Origin: Notoacmeibacter ruber
GTDB taxonomy: Bacteria > Pseudomonadota > Alphaproteobacteria > Rhizobiales > Rhizobiaceae
Direction: 5' to 3'
Length of the DNA stretch: 64,000 nucleotides
Assembly (NCBI RefSeq): GCF_003668555.1
Contig: NZ_RCWN01000001.1
Span: 2,136,001-2,200,000 of the forward strand
Both the position numbers and the translations under genes were made by a program. The notes beneath the pieces are model-generated. The model ran no database searches, was not told where the DNA came from, and saw nothing but the letters and a program-made list of their open reading frames with translations. Shown one piece after another: positions 44,510-53,595 of this stretch (the stretch's first letter is position 1; each line of letters starts with the position of its first letter).

Positions 44510-45772
44510 ATGACCCTGTCCCGCCTCTTTGTCGATCTGTCGCTTCTCCGGGAAAATGCAGCTTTCCGACAGGTTCTGATCGCCCGGACGATTTCGATCA
44601 TGGGGCTCGGCATGCTGGCCGTCAGCGTGCCGGTTCAGGTCTATGATCTGACTGGGTCCAGTTTTTATGTCGGTATCGTCTCCGCGCTTGACGGCGCGGG
44701 GCTCTTCGCCGGGCTTCTTCTCGGCGGCGTGCTCTCCGATCTCTATGACCGGCGCCGCCTGATCCTTTTCGCCCGAAGCGTCTGCGGCTTCGGCTTTGTC
44801 GCATTGGCTGCCAACACCTATTTCGGGCCGTCCTCCGTCATCGCCATATGTGCGCTGGCGTTTTGGGACGGGTTCTTCGGCGCGATAGGCGTTGCGGCGT
44901 TGATGGCCGCTATGCCCAACATTGTCGGTCGTGAAAACATCATGCAGGCCGGCGCGCTCGGCATGATGGCGGCACGCTTCGCCACCATCATTTCCCCGGC
45001 GATCGGCGGTATCGTCATCGCATGGCAGGGTGTCGGCCTGAACTACGTCATCGCCGCCGTCGGCACGCTGATCACCGTGCTGACCCTGCTTGGCCTGCCG
45101 ACAATGGTCCCGCCACGACTGGAGATGCACCACCCGCTCCGTATGCTGAGCCAGGCCTTTTCGTTTGTCCTCGGACGGCGGGCGATCCTGGCCATCTTCG
45201 CTTTCGGCAGCCTTCTTACGCTCTCGAGCGCGATCCGCGTCCTGTTCCCTGCCCTTACGACTGAAACCTATGGTGGCGGCGCATTCGAAGTCGGTCTGCT
45301 CTATTCTGCCGTGCCGGTCGGCGCGACCCTTGGGGCTGTTCTGAGCGGCTGGGCGCGAACCGTCGTAAAGCCGGAAGCCGTCATGATCGGCATGTGCGCC
45401 ACGGCATTCGCCTGTGTCATGGCACTCGGTCTGATGCCCAGCACCTATTTGGCGCTGCCGGTGCTCGCACTTTACGGCTATGCGACGGCCATCGCCTCTC
45501 TCCTTCAGTATTCGATGATTCAGGCGGAGACGCCCGACCATTATCTCGGTCGGATCAACAGTCTTTGGTCTGCGCAGGAAGCCCTTGGCGATATTGTGGG
45601 CGCGCTGATGATCGGCGCTCTGGCGCAGGCGTTTTTGCCGGCCGGAAGTATCCTGGTCCTCGGGGCGGCCGCCATCGGCGCCACAGCCATCCTCGCCCTT
45701 CTTCTTCGCCTAGCAGACCGTCGTGCGGCGGCTGCCGAGCCGGTCGCCGATACGCAAGGGATACGGTCATGA
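44510..45772 (+). CDS. entS: Siderophore exporter EntS (major facilitator superfamily)
   Basis: A 420-residue MFS protein of EntS type, with twelve expected spans. I choose the ATG at 44510 behind GGCAGGGG; 36 upstream codons of the open frame are not family-like. The conserved DVSLLRENAAFR-style opening is present as FVDLSLLRENAAFRQVLIARTISIMGLGMLAVSVPVQVYDLTGSS, which is the EntS pattern. The cytoplasmic loop LLGGVLSDLYDRRRLILFAR follows spans 2-3, and YSMIQAETPDHYLGRINSLWSAQEALGD is also typical. It moves the apo-siderophore from cytoplasm to periplasm. It is the first gene of the operon; the carrier-protein gene follows after 52 bases. Confidence 0.92.
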   Translation: MTLSRLFVDLSLLRENAAFRQVLIARTISIMGLGMLAVSVPVQVYDLTGSSFYVGIVSALDGAGLFAGLLLGGVLSDLYDRRRLILFARSVCGFGFVALAANTYFGPSSVIAICALAFWDGFFGAIGVAALMAAMPNIVGRENIMQAGALGMMAARFATIISPAIGGIVIAWQGVGLNYVIAAVGTLITVLTLLGLPTMVPPRLEMHHPLRMLSQAFSFVLGRRAILAIFAFGSLLTLSSAIRVLFPALTTETYGGGAFEVGLLYSAVPVGATLGAVLSGWARTVVKPEAVMIGMCATAFACVMALGLMPSTYLALPVLALYGYATAIASLLQYSMIQAETPDHYLGRINSLWSAQEALGDIVGALMIGALAQAFLPAGSILVLGAAAIGATAILALLLRLADRRAAAAEPVADTQGIRS

Positions 45773-45824
45773 GACCGGCCCGATCCGACATCTCACAGCG
45801 CGTCAGAACATGACAGAGGAACAG

Positions 45825-46103
45825 ATGAGCCAAGCCCAAGCCGCAACGACAGACCCTCGCATCTCCAAACAGTCGCTTCGCGAGCAACTCAGTCGTTTTC
45901 TCGATGAAGAGCCTGAGGACGACGACAATCTCATGGATTTCGGCCTGACCTCGATCGGCGCGATGAAGCTCGTCAGCGAATGGAAGGCAGCCGGCATTCC
46001 GGTGAGTTTTCCAGAGCTGGCAAGCAATCCCACCATCGACGGGATCTGGGACCTTCTACAGGCAAAAGCGCCCGAGCCTCGCCTCGACGACCAATGGCAT
46101 TAG
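45825..46103 (+). CDS. Stand-alone aryl carrier protein for 2,3-dihydroxybenzoate
   Basis: A 92-residue carrier protein. The start at 45825 has GAGGA 5 bases upstream; the ATG 15 bases earlier has none. The phosphopantetheine attachment serine is S43 in DNLMDFGLTSIGAMKL. The following segment PVSFPELASNPTIDGIWDLL resembles the aryl carrier domain fused to isochorismatase in EntB and VibB (the NPTIDxWWxLL element). It would be loaded with DHB by EntE and donate it to the first condensation domain of the NRPS. In the enterobactin system this domain is the C-terminal half of EntB. Here EntB lacks it, so this separate protein takes that part. Confidence 0.88.
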   Translation: MSQAQAATTDPRISKQSLREQLSRFLDEEPEDDDNLMDFGLTSIGAMKLVSEWKAAGIPVSFPELASNPTIDGIWDLLQAKAPEPRLDDQWH

Positions 46104-46114
46104 GGACCGCTGCT

Positions 46115-46339
46115 ATGGACACCGATGCACAGACCAACCCGTTTGACGATGAGAGCCATCGCTTCCTCGTGCTGGCGAATACTGAGGGCGCCTACAGCCT
46201 CTGGCCTGATTTCGCCGTGGTACCGGCGGGCTGGACCGCCGTTTTCGGACCCGATGAGCGCTCCAAGTGCCTCGATCACGTCGAGCATCACTGGGCCGAT
46301 ATTTCGCCGGCAAATGGCGCGGATGATCAGCGCCACTGA
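46115..46339 (+). CDS. MbtH-like protein
   Basis: A 74-residue MbtH-family protein (ATG at 46115, AGGGA upstream; an in-frame ATG seven codons earlier is possible). Hallmarks are NPFDDESHRFLVLANTEGAYSLWPDFAVVPAGWTAVFG, with the invariant tryptophan-proline pair in SLWP and PAGW. MbtH proteins bind and activate or stabilise NRPS adenylation domains. The gene sits 21 bases upstream of the NRPS gene and 12 bases after the carrier-protein gene, the usual context. Which of the two adenylation domains needs it is unknown. Confidence 0.93.
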   Translation: MDTDAQTNPFDDESHRFLVLANTEGAYSLWPDFAVVPAGWTAVFGPDERSKCLDHVEHHWADISPANGADDQRH

Positions 46340-46359
46340 CGTCACTGGATAGCAACCCC

Positions 46360-49300
46360 ATGGTTACACTTCCTCTCCTCAGCACTCAGCAGGGCATCTG
46401 GTTCGCCGATCAGGTGGGCAGCGCTGCCAATGCCTATGCGATCGCCCACACGATCGAACTGCGGGGCGAGATCGATCTCGCTTGCATGCAGCAGGCGATC
46501 CGCACAGGCTTGGCCGAAGCCGATACGGTGATGGCCCGCTACGTTGAGAACGAGGCCGGCCCCTGGCAGGAATTGAGGGGCGGCGATACCGAGACCGTTC
46601 CCGAGCCTGAACTGCTCGATCTCACCGCGAGGCAGGACGCACGCGCCGCCGCCGAACGGTTCATGGCCGACGATCTTCGCGGTGATCTGCGCGTTCCGAG
46701 CGACCAATGCCTGTTTCGGCATGTGCTCATCGACTGCGGCCATGTCGATGGAGAACGTCTCTGGCTCTGGTATCAGCGCTATCATCACATCATGCTTGAC
46801 GGGTTCAGCTTCACCGCGCTGACCCGGCGCATCGCGGAGATTTACAGCGACCTCACCAATGGTGACGACCTCTCGCCCTCACCATTCTGCCCGGTCGCCG
46901 ACGTTATCGAGGAAGAAAAAGCCTATCTCTCCTCTTCCCGCATGGAGCGCGACCGTCTGTTCTGGACGGAATATTGCCGCGACCTGCCGCCGGACCTGAG
47001 CTTGTCCTCAAGCGACGAAGGTACCGCCTCCGAAAGCATGGCCGGTGTCATCGCACACCTGCACAGGCTGCCACCGGAGAGCCTGCCGCTCGTTCAGCAG
47101 AAAGCGGAAACCCGCGGTGTAGAGATATTCGACCTCCTCCTGGCCACGGTCACCGCCTATCTGCACCGCCTCTCTGGCGAGACGGATCAGGTCGTCGGCG
47201 TGCCGTTCATGCGGCGCATGGGGTCAGTCGCCATCCGTTCCACCGCGCCAGTCGTCAACGTCCTTCCGGTGCGGGTCGCAGTCGATCCGACAGCCTCTCT
47301 GATCGCGCTTGCCCAGAGCATAAGCGTCAATCTTCGGCAGGTTCGGAAACATCAGCGCTACGACGCAGAACGCATCCGCCGTGACCTTGGCCTTGTCGGA
47401 TCGAGCCGCGAATTATACGGCCCCGTCGTCAATTATCGCATGTTCGACTACGATGTCCGGCTTGGTTCAATAGTCGGGCAAACCCACCATTTGGCGACCG
47501 GCCCGGTCGACGATATCGAATTTGGCCTGCTGATCCGCGACGGGCGGATCACCTTCGAGCTGCGTGCCAATGCCCAACGCTATGCCGATGACGATCTGAA
47601 GCGCCACGGCGTACGTCTCGAAACGCTTCTCGACGCGTTCCTCGCGGATGAGGCCGCTTCGATCGGGGCATTGCCGGCGACAGGTTCTGAAGAGCGGGAC
47701 CTGCTCGCCAGAGTTTCGACGGGACCAGAGGTCGAAACACCCGGGGCGCTCAGATCGATCGTCGACGTCTTCGCCCGCCAGGCCGCGAAGACACCCAATC
47801 GGGTCGCGCTCGTGCACGAAGAGACCGTGTTGAGCTTCGGCGAATTGTCTGGCGCGGTCAGCCGCCTCGCGCGCCACATCATAGCCTGGCAGGTCGGGCC
47901 GGGTGACACTGTCGCGGTCGCTCTACCCCGTTCGGACGAGACGGTTGTCGCCATGCTGGCCGTCCTGACCAGTGGCGCGGCCTATATGCCTCTCGACCTT
48001 GATTATCCCCCCGAGCGGCTCACCATGATGTGCGAGGATGCCGCCCCCAAACTGATCCTGACGGTAGCCGCCGAGGCTCAAGGACTGCCGGACGGTCCGC
48101 AGCGGATTTGCCTCGATGATGCGGAAACGCGCGCCGCCATCGAGAAACGGGAGGCATCAGCGCTCCGGCCCGATGAACGGAAGGCTCCGCTCAGCACAGA
48201 TACGACCGCTTATATCATTTTCACCTCCGGTTCGACCGGCCGTCCCAAGGGTGTGATGAACACCCATGGTGCACTTCTCAACCTGTTCCTGTCACATATG
48301 CCGACCATCTACGCTCCCGGACTGAAGGCGGTTGAAGAGAAGCATCCCGGACGCGCCTTGCGCGCCGCCCACACGCATTCCTTCGCCTTCGATTCCTCCT
48401 GGCTGCAGATATTCTGGATGCTGCACGGTCAGGAGCTTCACGTCTTCGGCGAAGATTTGCGCCGCGACGCCGAGCACGTGGTCGAGGCCGTCGCCGCTCG
48501 CCGTATCGATGCCATGGATCTGCCGCCCTCCTTCTGCGCGCAAGCGATCAATTGCGGTCTTCTGGAGACGGGCGCTCACCAGCTTTCAGTGCTGTTGGTC
48601 GGCGGCGAGGCCGTATCGCTGACACTTTGGGATACGTTGCGCCGCTACCCGCAGGTGCAAGCGCATAATCTCTACGGCCCGACCGAATATACGGTCGATG
48701 CGCTTCACGCGCCGCTGACCTGCTCGAACCGACCGGTTATCGGCCGCCCCATCGGCAATACCGTGGCGCATGTTCTGGATGACCGGTTGCGGACGGTCCC
48801 CATCGGCGTGGTGGGCGACCTTTACCTGTCCGGCAGCGGCCTTGCGCAGGGCTATCTCGGTCGTCCGGCGCTAACCGCCGAGCGTTTCGTTGCAAACCCG
48901 TTCTGCGCGGGACAGCGCATGTACCGAACCGGCGACCGGGTGCGTTGGAACGGCGCAGGACAAGTCGAATTCCTGGGTCGCAGCGACCATCAGATCAAGG
49001 TCCGAGGCTATCGGATCGAGACCACCGAAATCGAAGCGGCGCTGCAGAGGCTGGACGGCGTTTGCGAGGCGCTGGTGGTGGCCGAGGCGGTTCATGACAG
49101 CCACCGGCTGATCGCCTATTGCACGGTCGATGACGCGGCGACGGCCGCCCACACTGAGGATCGGTCCGAGAGCCTGCGCCACGAGCTTCGCACGCACCTT
49201 CCCGATTATATGATCCCGTCGGCCTTTGTGACGCTCGACGCCTTCCCGCTGACGGTCAATGGCAAGATCGATCGGGAGCGACTGCCTGCACCGTCCGTGT

Positions 49301-52300
49301 CGGTGCGGCGGGCTGCCTCGACACCAGAGGAGGTCGCGATCTGCCAGGCGATGGCAGACGTGTTGAAGTTGCCTGCGATCGGCTTGGAGCACGACTTCTT
49401 CTCGCTTGGCGGCGACAGTATCACGGCCATCATGCTATGCGCCGCCCTTCGATCGAAAGGGCTGGGTCTACGCCCCCGCGATGTGTTTTCGGGACGAGAC
49501 GCCCTCCACATGTCTGCGCTGCTACAGCCTCTCGCAAAGCCCGAGCCGGACCCCGTGGCGACACAGGAATGGACGAACCTGGTCGACGAGGCAGCGCTTT
49601 CCGCCCGTTACGGCGAAGTGGAGACCGTCGTCCCGCTTCTACCGACGCAGAAGGGTTTGCTGTTCCACGCCGAAACAGGCGATCAAGCGAGCGCTTATAA
49701 CGCTTACACCCGCCTCGATCTCGTCGGCCCTCTCGATGCACCGAGGTTGCGACAGGCCTTCGATGACGTCCTGAGACGCCATCCACAATTGGCCGGTCTC
49801 TTCGACACGCAGTTCGCCGACGAGCCGTTGCTGGTCATCCCCCGGCTGGAAAGCGACGAGAGCCATATCTGGCCCTGGGAAGAGCACGATCTTTCTCACC
49901 TCTCCGCAAGCGAACAGACGGCAGCCCTGCATCGTCTCGAAACCCTTGCGACCGAACGCCACCATTACGGCGCCGGTTTCCGCAACCTGATCAGCGCCAC
50001 ACTGATAAGGCTCTCCGGCGAGCGGCACGTTCTGCTCATCGTCGTGCATCATCTGATGATCGATGGCTGGTCGACACCGATCCTGCTGCGCGCGCTCTTC
50101 GATGGCTATGAGCATCCGGAGGGGCTGACAGAACCGCCTGCCGACTATGCTGCGGTCGTAAGACAGCTTGCCGCGCGAGACACGACTTCGGACCGAAAGG
50201 CATGGGAAGCCGCGCTTGAAGGCGTCGTGCCGACCCGTCTTTTCGATCATATTTCGGCGAGCGGCACGGTGGAGGAGTGCGAGCGGGCCCTGCCGGCTGA
50301 CCTCACTGCGGATCTGACGGCCCGCGCACGTCAAGCAGGTGTGACGCTCAATGTGCTGATGCAGACGGTATGGGGCGCCGTGCTCGGCGCGATGGCGGGC
50401 CGCGACGATGTGGTTTTCGGCACCCCCGTCGCGGGGCGCTCTGCGCCGGTGGACGGCATTGCGGAACAGATCGGACTGTTTCTGAACACCATTCCGGTTC
50501 GCGCCCGTCTCACACCCAATCTCGATCTCTGGAATCAGGCAAAAACGCTTCAGGCCAGCCAATCGGTCCTGATGGACCATGACGGTATGGGGCTGGGCGA
50601 GATCCAGTCGGTCGCTGGCGGCGAATCCCTGTTCGATACGCTGCTCGTGGTCGAAAACTATCCGGACAACGACTATCTGGCGCGAGACTTCGCCGGGCTC
50701 TCGGTCCGCAATGTCCATAATCGCGGCTATAGCCACTATCCGTTGGCGCTGCTCGTTCTGCCCGGTGAGCGGCTCACGCTCCTGATCGAAAATCGCGGCG
50801 CTATCGATGACGCCGAGGCTTTGGCGGACCGCGTCGTCGCCATTCTCGAAGCCCTCGTCAGGTCACCGGAGCGGACCGTCGCCTCCCTAGTGCTGCAAAC
50901 GAGCGGCGAACGCGCGCTGATCAAGCAGATCAACGCAACACGCCACATTCTTCCTCCCATTACCCTGCGCGATCTTCTGATGGCGCAGGTGGGGCGCACG
51001 CCCGACGCGATCGCACTTGTCGAGGATGACCTCGAACTTACCTTCCAACAGGTTCGGCATGAAGTCCTGCATCTGGCGGCGTGCTTGCACCGCAAGGGGG
51101 TCGGACCCGGCGATATCGTCGCCGTCGCCCTGCCCCGCTCGGCCAGGCTCAGCATCGCGATTCTGGCAACGGTCGAGGCAGGCGCTGCTTTCCTGCCGCT
51201 CGATCTCTCCTATCCCTCGGACCGTCTCGCTTTCATGCTGAGCGATGCCTCGCCGAAAGCGGTCATTACCGATCAGGCATCCGCTTCACTTCTCGCTGCC
51301 GACGAACTGCCCGCAATTGTCTTCGAAAAGATCGGCGAAGCGGACGCAGAGGTTCGCGACAGCTCGGCAGACAGTCTCATTACGCCGGATTCACCGGCCT
51401 ATGTGCTCTACACATCCGGCACAACCGGCCGCCCCAAGGGCGCAGTCATCAGCCATCGAGCCATCGTAAACCGCATACTATGGATGCAGGACCAGTATCC
51501 GCTCGCGCCCGAAGATACGGTGCTTCAGAAAACCCCTTGCGGCTTTGATGTCTCCGTCTGGGAATTCTTCTGGTCCTACATTGTCGGCGCCAGGCTTGTG
51601 ATGGCACCGCCCGATGCCCATCGCGATCCTTCCGCGCTGATCGACCTGATCGACCGGCATGCCGTGACGACGCTCCATTTCGTGCCGTCCATGCTGGCAA
51701 TCTTCCTCGAAGAGGCGAGGGATCAGTCACGCTCGCAAAGCGTCTGCACAACGCTAAGGCGCGTCTTTTGCAGCGGCGAGGCCCTGCCAAAAACCCTTGG
51801 CCGAGATTTCATCCGTCTTTTCGAAGCCGAACTTCACAATCTCTACGGCCCCACCGAAGCGGCAATCGATGTCACGTTCGCGCCCGCTCTTGGCGCACAT
51901 CTCGAGGGCGACGGCAATGTGCCGATCGGCCGCCCCGTCTGGAACACGCAATTGCGCATTCTGGATCATCTGCTGCGACCCGTCCCGGTCGGCGTTGCAG
52001 GCGAACTCTATCTCTGCGGCGTGCAGCTTGCCGATGGCTATCTCGGACGACCCGGTCTGACGGCCAGCCGTTTCGTCGCCGATCCGTTCGCCCAGGGCGA
52101 GCGCATGTACCGCACCGGCGATCTGACCCGCTGGCTGCCGAATGGCGAGGTCGAATATCTCGGCCGAACGGATCATCAGATCAAGATCCGCGGCCAGCGC
52201 GTCGAACTCGGGGAAATCGAGGCCCAGATCGAAAAGCTGCCGGGGGTTAGCCAGGCTGTGGTACAGCCCATGCAGATCGGTGCCGCCAGCCTTGACGGCG

Positions 52301-53595
52301 CCGACGGCCGCCAGCTCGTCGCCTATCTCGTCTCATCGCATGACGAACATTTGGAAACAGAGGCGATCGGCGAAGCGCTGCGCGCTGTGCTGCCGGCACA
52401 TATGCTGCCAACGATCTTCATGCCGATCGAAAGCATGCCCCTTTCACCGAACGGCAAGCTCGACCGCAAGGCGCTGCCGCAGCCGGACATATCGCTGGAA
52501 CGGGAGAAAAGCCGCCTGCCGGCTGAAGGGCTTGAAAGCCAGATCGCCGCGATCTTCGCCGAACTGCTCGGCCGGGAAGTCATTTATGCCGAGGACGACT
52601 TTTTCGCCGTCGGCGGCCACTCTCTTCTGGCGATGCGACTGGCGGCGCGCATCCGGCGTGATCTGAAACGTCGCATCTCGGTCGGACAGATCATGTTGAA
52701 GCCGACCGTGGAGAAGCTGGCCGAGGATCTCGTCGCCGGCGAATTGGTCGGCCGCATGGCCGAAAGCGGTTTCGATCCGGTCATCCGTCTGCGCGACGGC
52801 GATGGGCCGCCACTCATCTGTATCTATCCCGCGTCCGGCGTCTCCTGGCAGTACAGCGTCCTGTCGAGATATTTGCGGGCCGGAATGCCGATCGTCGGCC
52901 TGCAATCGCCCCGGCCAAACGGTCCGATCGCAATGAGCCACACCATCGACGAGGCCTGCGATCGTCAATTGGAGATTCTCCGCGAAGTCCGGCCCCACGG
53001 GCCTTACTACCTGCTCGGTTATTCGCTGGGCGGCACCATCGCGCATGGTCTGGCAGTACGGCTGCGCAAACTCGGTGAGACAGTACGCTTTCTGGGTCTG
53101 CTCGACACCTATCCGGCGGAAGAACACGACTGGAGCGATCCAGAGGGAGCGCAGGCCAATCTCGGTGCCGAACGCGAGCAGGAACAGTTCATCAACGAAG
53201 CCATGGCCGATGTGATGGATGACGACTTCCGCCGCGAGAAGGAAGAGATGTTCGGCCACATCTTCGAGAACTACAACGACGCCGTGACCCTGCTCTCTTC
53301 GGCGACAACGCCGGACTATGAAGGCCGGCTCACACTATTCGCCGCCGGAAAATCGGTCCCCCCCGGGATCGATCCCGATCGCTGCTGGCTGGGCCGTGTC
53401 GGCGACCTGTCCGTCCACCGTCTCCCGCACTGCTCCCACGAGGACATCATGTCCCCCGCCTCGCTCGAAATCCTCGGGCCGCTCATCGACACGCTGATCC
53501 GCGAGGCGATCGAGGCAGATGACGGCGACACATCGCAACATGCCCCGGTGAAAAGAAATACGACCGGGACCCCTCAGACGAGGACCCTGCCATGA
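46360..53595 (+). CDS. Two-module nonribosomal peptide synthetase for a catecholate siderophore (C-A-PCP-C-A-PCP-TE)
   Basis: A 2411-residue NRPS of DhbF/CbsF-like layout. C1 (about 1-425) has HHIMLDG (H142-D147) and resembles EntF. A1 (about 450-955) has Y618-G627 IIFTSGSTG and FDSSW at D678. PCP1 is LGGDS (S1020). C2 (about 1075-1500) has HHLMIDGW (H1230-D1235). A2 (about 1515-2025) has YTSGTTG (Y1684) and FDVSVW at D1730. PCP2 is GGHS (S2088). TE (about 2140-2395) has GYSLGG (S2222) and CSHED. By manual alignment to GrsA, the A2 pocket is DVWHFSLIDK, close to the EntF serine code. A1 is DSLDLGLVDK, with acids at two pocket positions, suggesting a cationic residue. No epimerisation domain is seen. 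The TE resembles the EntF cyclotrimerising domain. The likely product is an oligomer of DHB-X-Ser. Confidence 0.92.
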   Translation: MVTLPLLSTQQGIWFADQVGSAANAYAIAHTIELRGEIDLACMQQAIRTGLAEADTVMARYVENEAGPWQELRGGDTETVPEPELLDLTARQDARAAAERFMADDLRGDLRVPSDQCLFRHVLIDCGHVDGERLWLWYQRYHHIMLDGFSFTALTRRIAEIYSDLTNGDDLSPSPFCPVADVIEEEKAYLSSSRMERDRLFWTEYCRDLPPDLSLSSSDEGTASESMAGVIAHLHRLPPESLPLVQQKAETRGVEIFDLLLATVTAYLHRLSGETDQVVGVPFMRRMGSVAIRSTAPVVNVLPVRVAVDPTASLIALAQSISVNLRQVRKHQRYDAERIRRDLGLVGSSRELYGPVVNYRMFDYDVRLGSIVGQTHHLATGPVDDIEFGLLIRDGRITFELRANAQRYADDDLKRHGVRLETLLDAFLADEAASIGALPATGSEERDLLARVSTGPEVETPGALRSIVDVFARQAAKTPNRVALVHEETVLSFGELSGAVSRLARHIIAWQVGPGDTVAVALPRSDETVVAMLAVLTSGAAYMPLDLDYPPERLTMMCEDAAPKLILTVAAEAQGLPDGPQRICLDDAETRAAIEKREASALRPDERKAPLSTDTTAYIIFTSGSTGRPKGVMNTHGALLNLFLSHMPTIYAPGLKAVEEKHPGRALRAAHTHSFAFDSSWLQIFWMLHGQELHVFGEDLRRDAEHVVEAVAARRIDAMDLPPSFCAQAINCGLLETGAHQLSVLLVGGEAVSLTLWDTLRRYPQVQAHNLYGPTEYTVDALHAPLTCSNRPVIGRPIGNTVAHVLDDRLRTVPIGVVGDLYLSGSGLAQGYLGRPALTAERFVANPFCAGQRMYRTGDRVRWNGAGQVEFLGRSDHQIKVRGYRIETTEIEAALQRLDGVCEALVVAEAVHDSHRLIAYCTVDDAATAAHTEDRSESLRHELRTHLPDYMIPSAFVTLDAFPLTVNGKIDRERLPAPSVSVRRAASTPEEVAICQAMADVLKLPAIGLEHDFFSLGGDSITAIMLCAALRSKGLGLRPRDVFSGRDALHMSALLQPLAKPEPDPVATQEWTNLVDEAALSARYGEVETVVPLLPTQKGLLFHAETGDQASAYNAYTRLDLVGPLDAPRLRQAFDDVLRRHPQLAGLFDTQFADEPLLVIPRLESDESHIWPWEEHDLSHLSASEQTAALHRLETLATERHHYGAGFRNLISATLIRLSGERHVLLIVVHHLMIDGWSTPILLRALFDGYEHPEGLTEPPADYAAVVRQLAARDTTSDRKAWEAALEGVVPTRLFDHISASGTVEECERALPADLTADLTARARQAGVTLNVLMQTVWGAVLGAMAGRDDVVFGTPVAGRSAPVDGIAEQIGLFLNTIPVRARLTPNLDLWNQAKTLQASQSVLMDHDGMGLGEIQSVAGGESLFDTLLVVENYPDNDYLARDFAGLSVRNVHNRGYSHYPLALLVLPGERLTLLIENRGAIDDAEALADRVVAILEALVRSPERTVASLVLQTSGERALIKQINATRHILPPITLRDLLMAQVGRTPDAIALVEDDLELTFQQVRHEVLHLAACLHRKGVGPGDIVAVALPRSARLSIAILATVEAGAAFLPLDLSYPSDRLAFMLSDASPKAVITDQASASLLAADELPAIVFEKIGEADAEVRDSSADSLITPDSPAYVLYTSGTTGRPKGAVISHRAIVNRILWMQDQYPLAPEDTVLQKTPCGFDVSVWEFFWSYIVGARLVMAPPDAHRDPSALIDLIDRHAVTTLHFVPSMLAIFLEEARDQSRSQSVCTTLRRVFCSGEALPKTLGRDFIRLFEAELHNLYGPTEAAIDVTFAPALGAHLEGDGNVPIGRPVWNTQLRILDHLLRPVPVGVAGELYLCGVQLADGYLGRPGLTASRFVADPFAQGERMYRTGDLTRWLPNGEVEYLGRTDHQIKIRGQRVELGEIEAQIEKLPGVSQAVVQPMQIGAASLDGADGRQLVAYLVSSHDEHLETEAIGEALRAVLPAHMLPTIFMPIESMPLSPNGKLDRKALPQPDISLEREKSRLPAEGLESQIAAIFAELLGREVIYAEDDFFAVGGHSLLAMRLAARIRRDLKRRISVGQIMLKPTVEKLAEDLVAGELVGRMAESGFDPVIRLRDGDGPPLICIYPASGVSWQYSVLSRYLRAGMPIVGLQSPRPNGPIAMSHTIDEACDRQLEILREVRPHGPYYLLGYSLGGTIAHGLAVRLRKLGETVRFLGLLDTYPAEEHDWSDPEGAQANLGAEREQEQFINEAMADVMDDDFRREKEEMFGHIFENYNDAVTLLSSATTPDYEGRLTLFAAGKSVPPGIDPDRCWLGRVGDLSVHRLPHCSHEDIMSPASLEILGPLIDTLIREAIEADDGDTSQHAPVKRNTTGTPQTRTLP

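Noticed and set aside
49410..50050. Hidden epimerisation domain in the NRPS
   Set aside because: The distance from PCP1 to the HHLMIDG motif fits a single condensation domain only.
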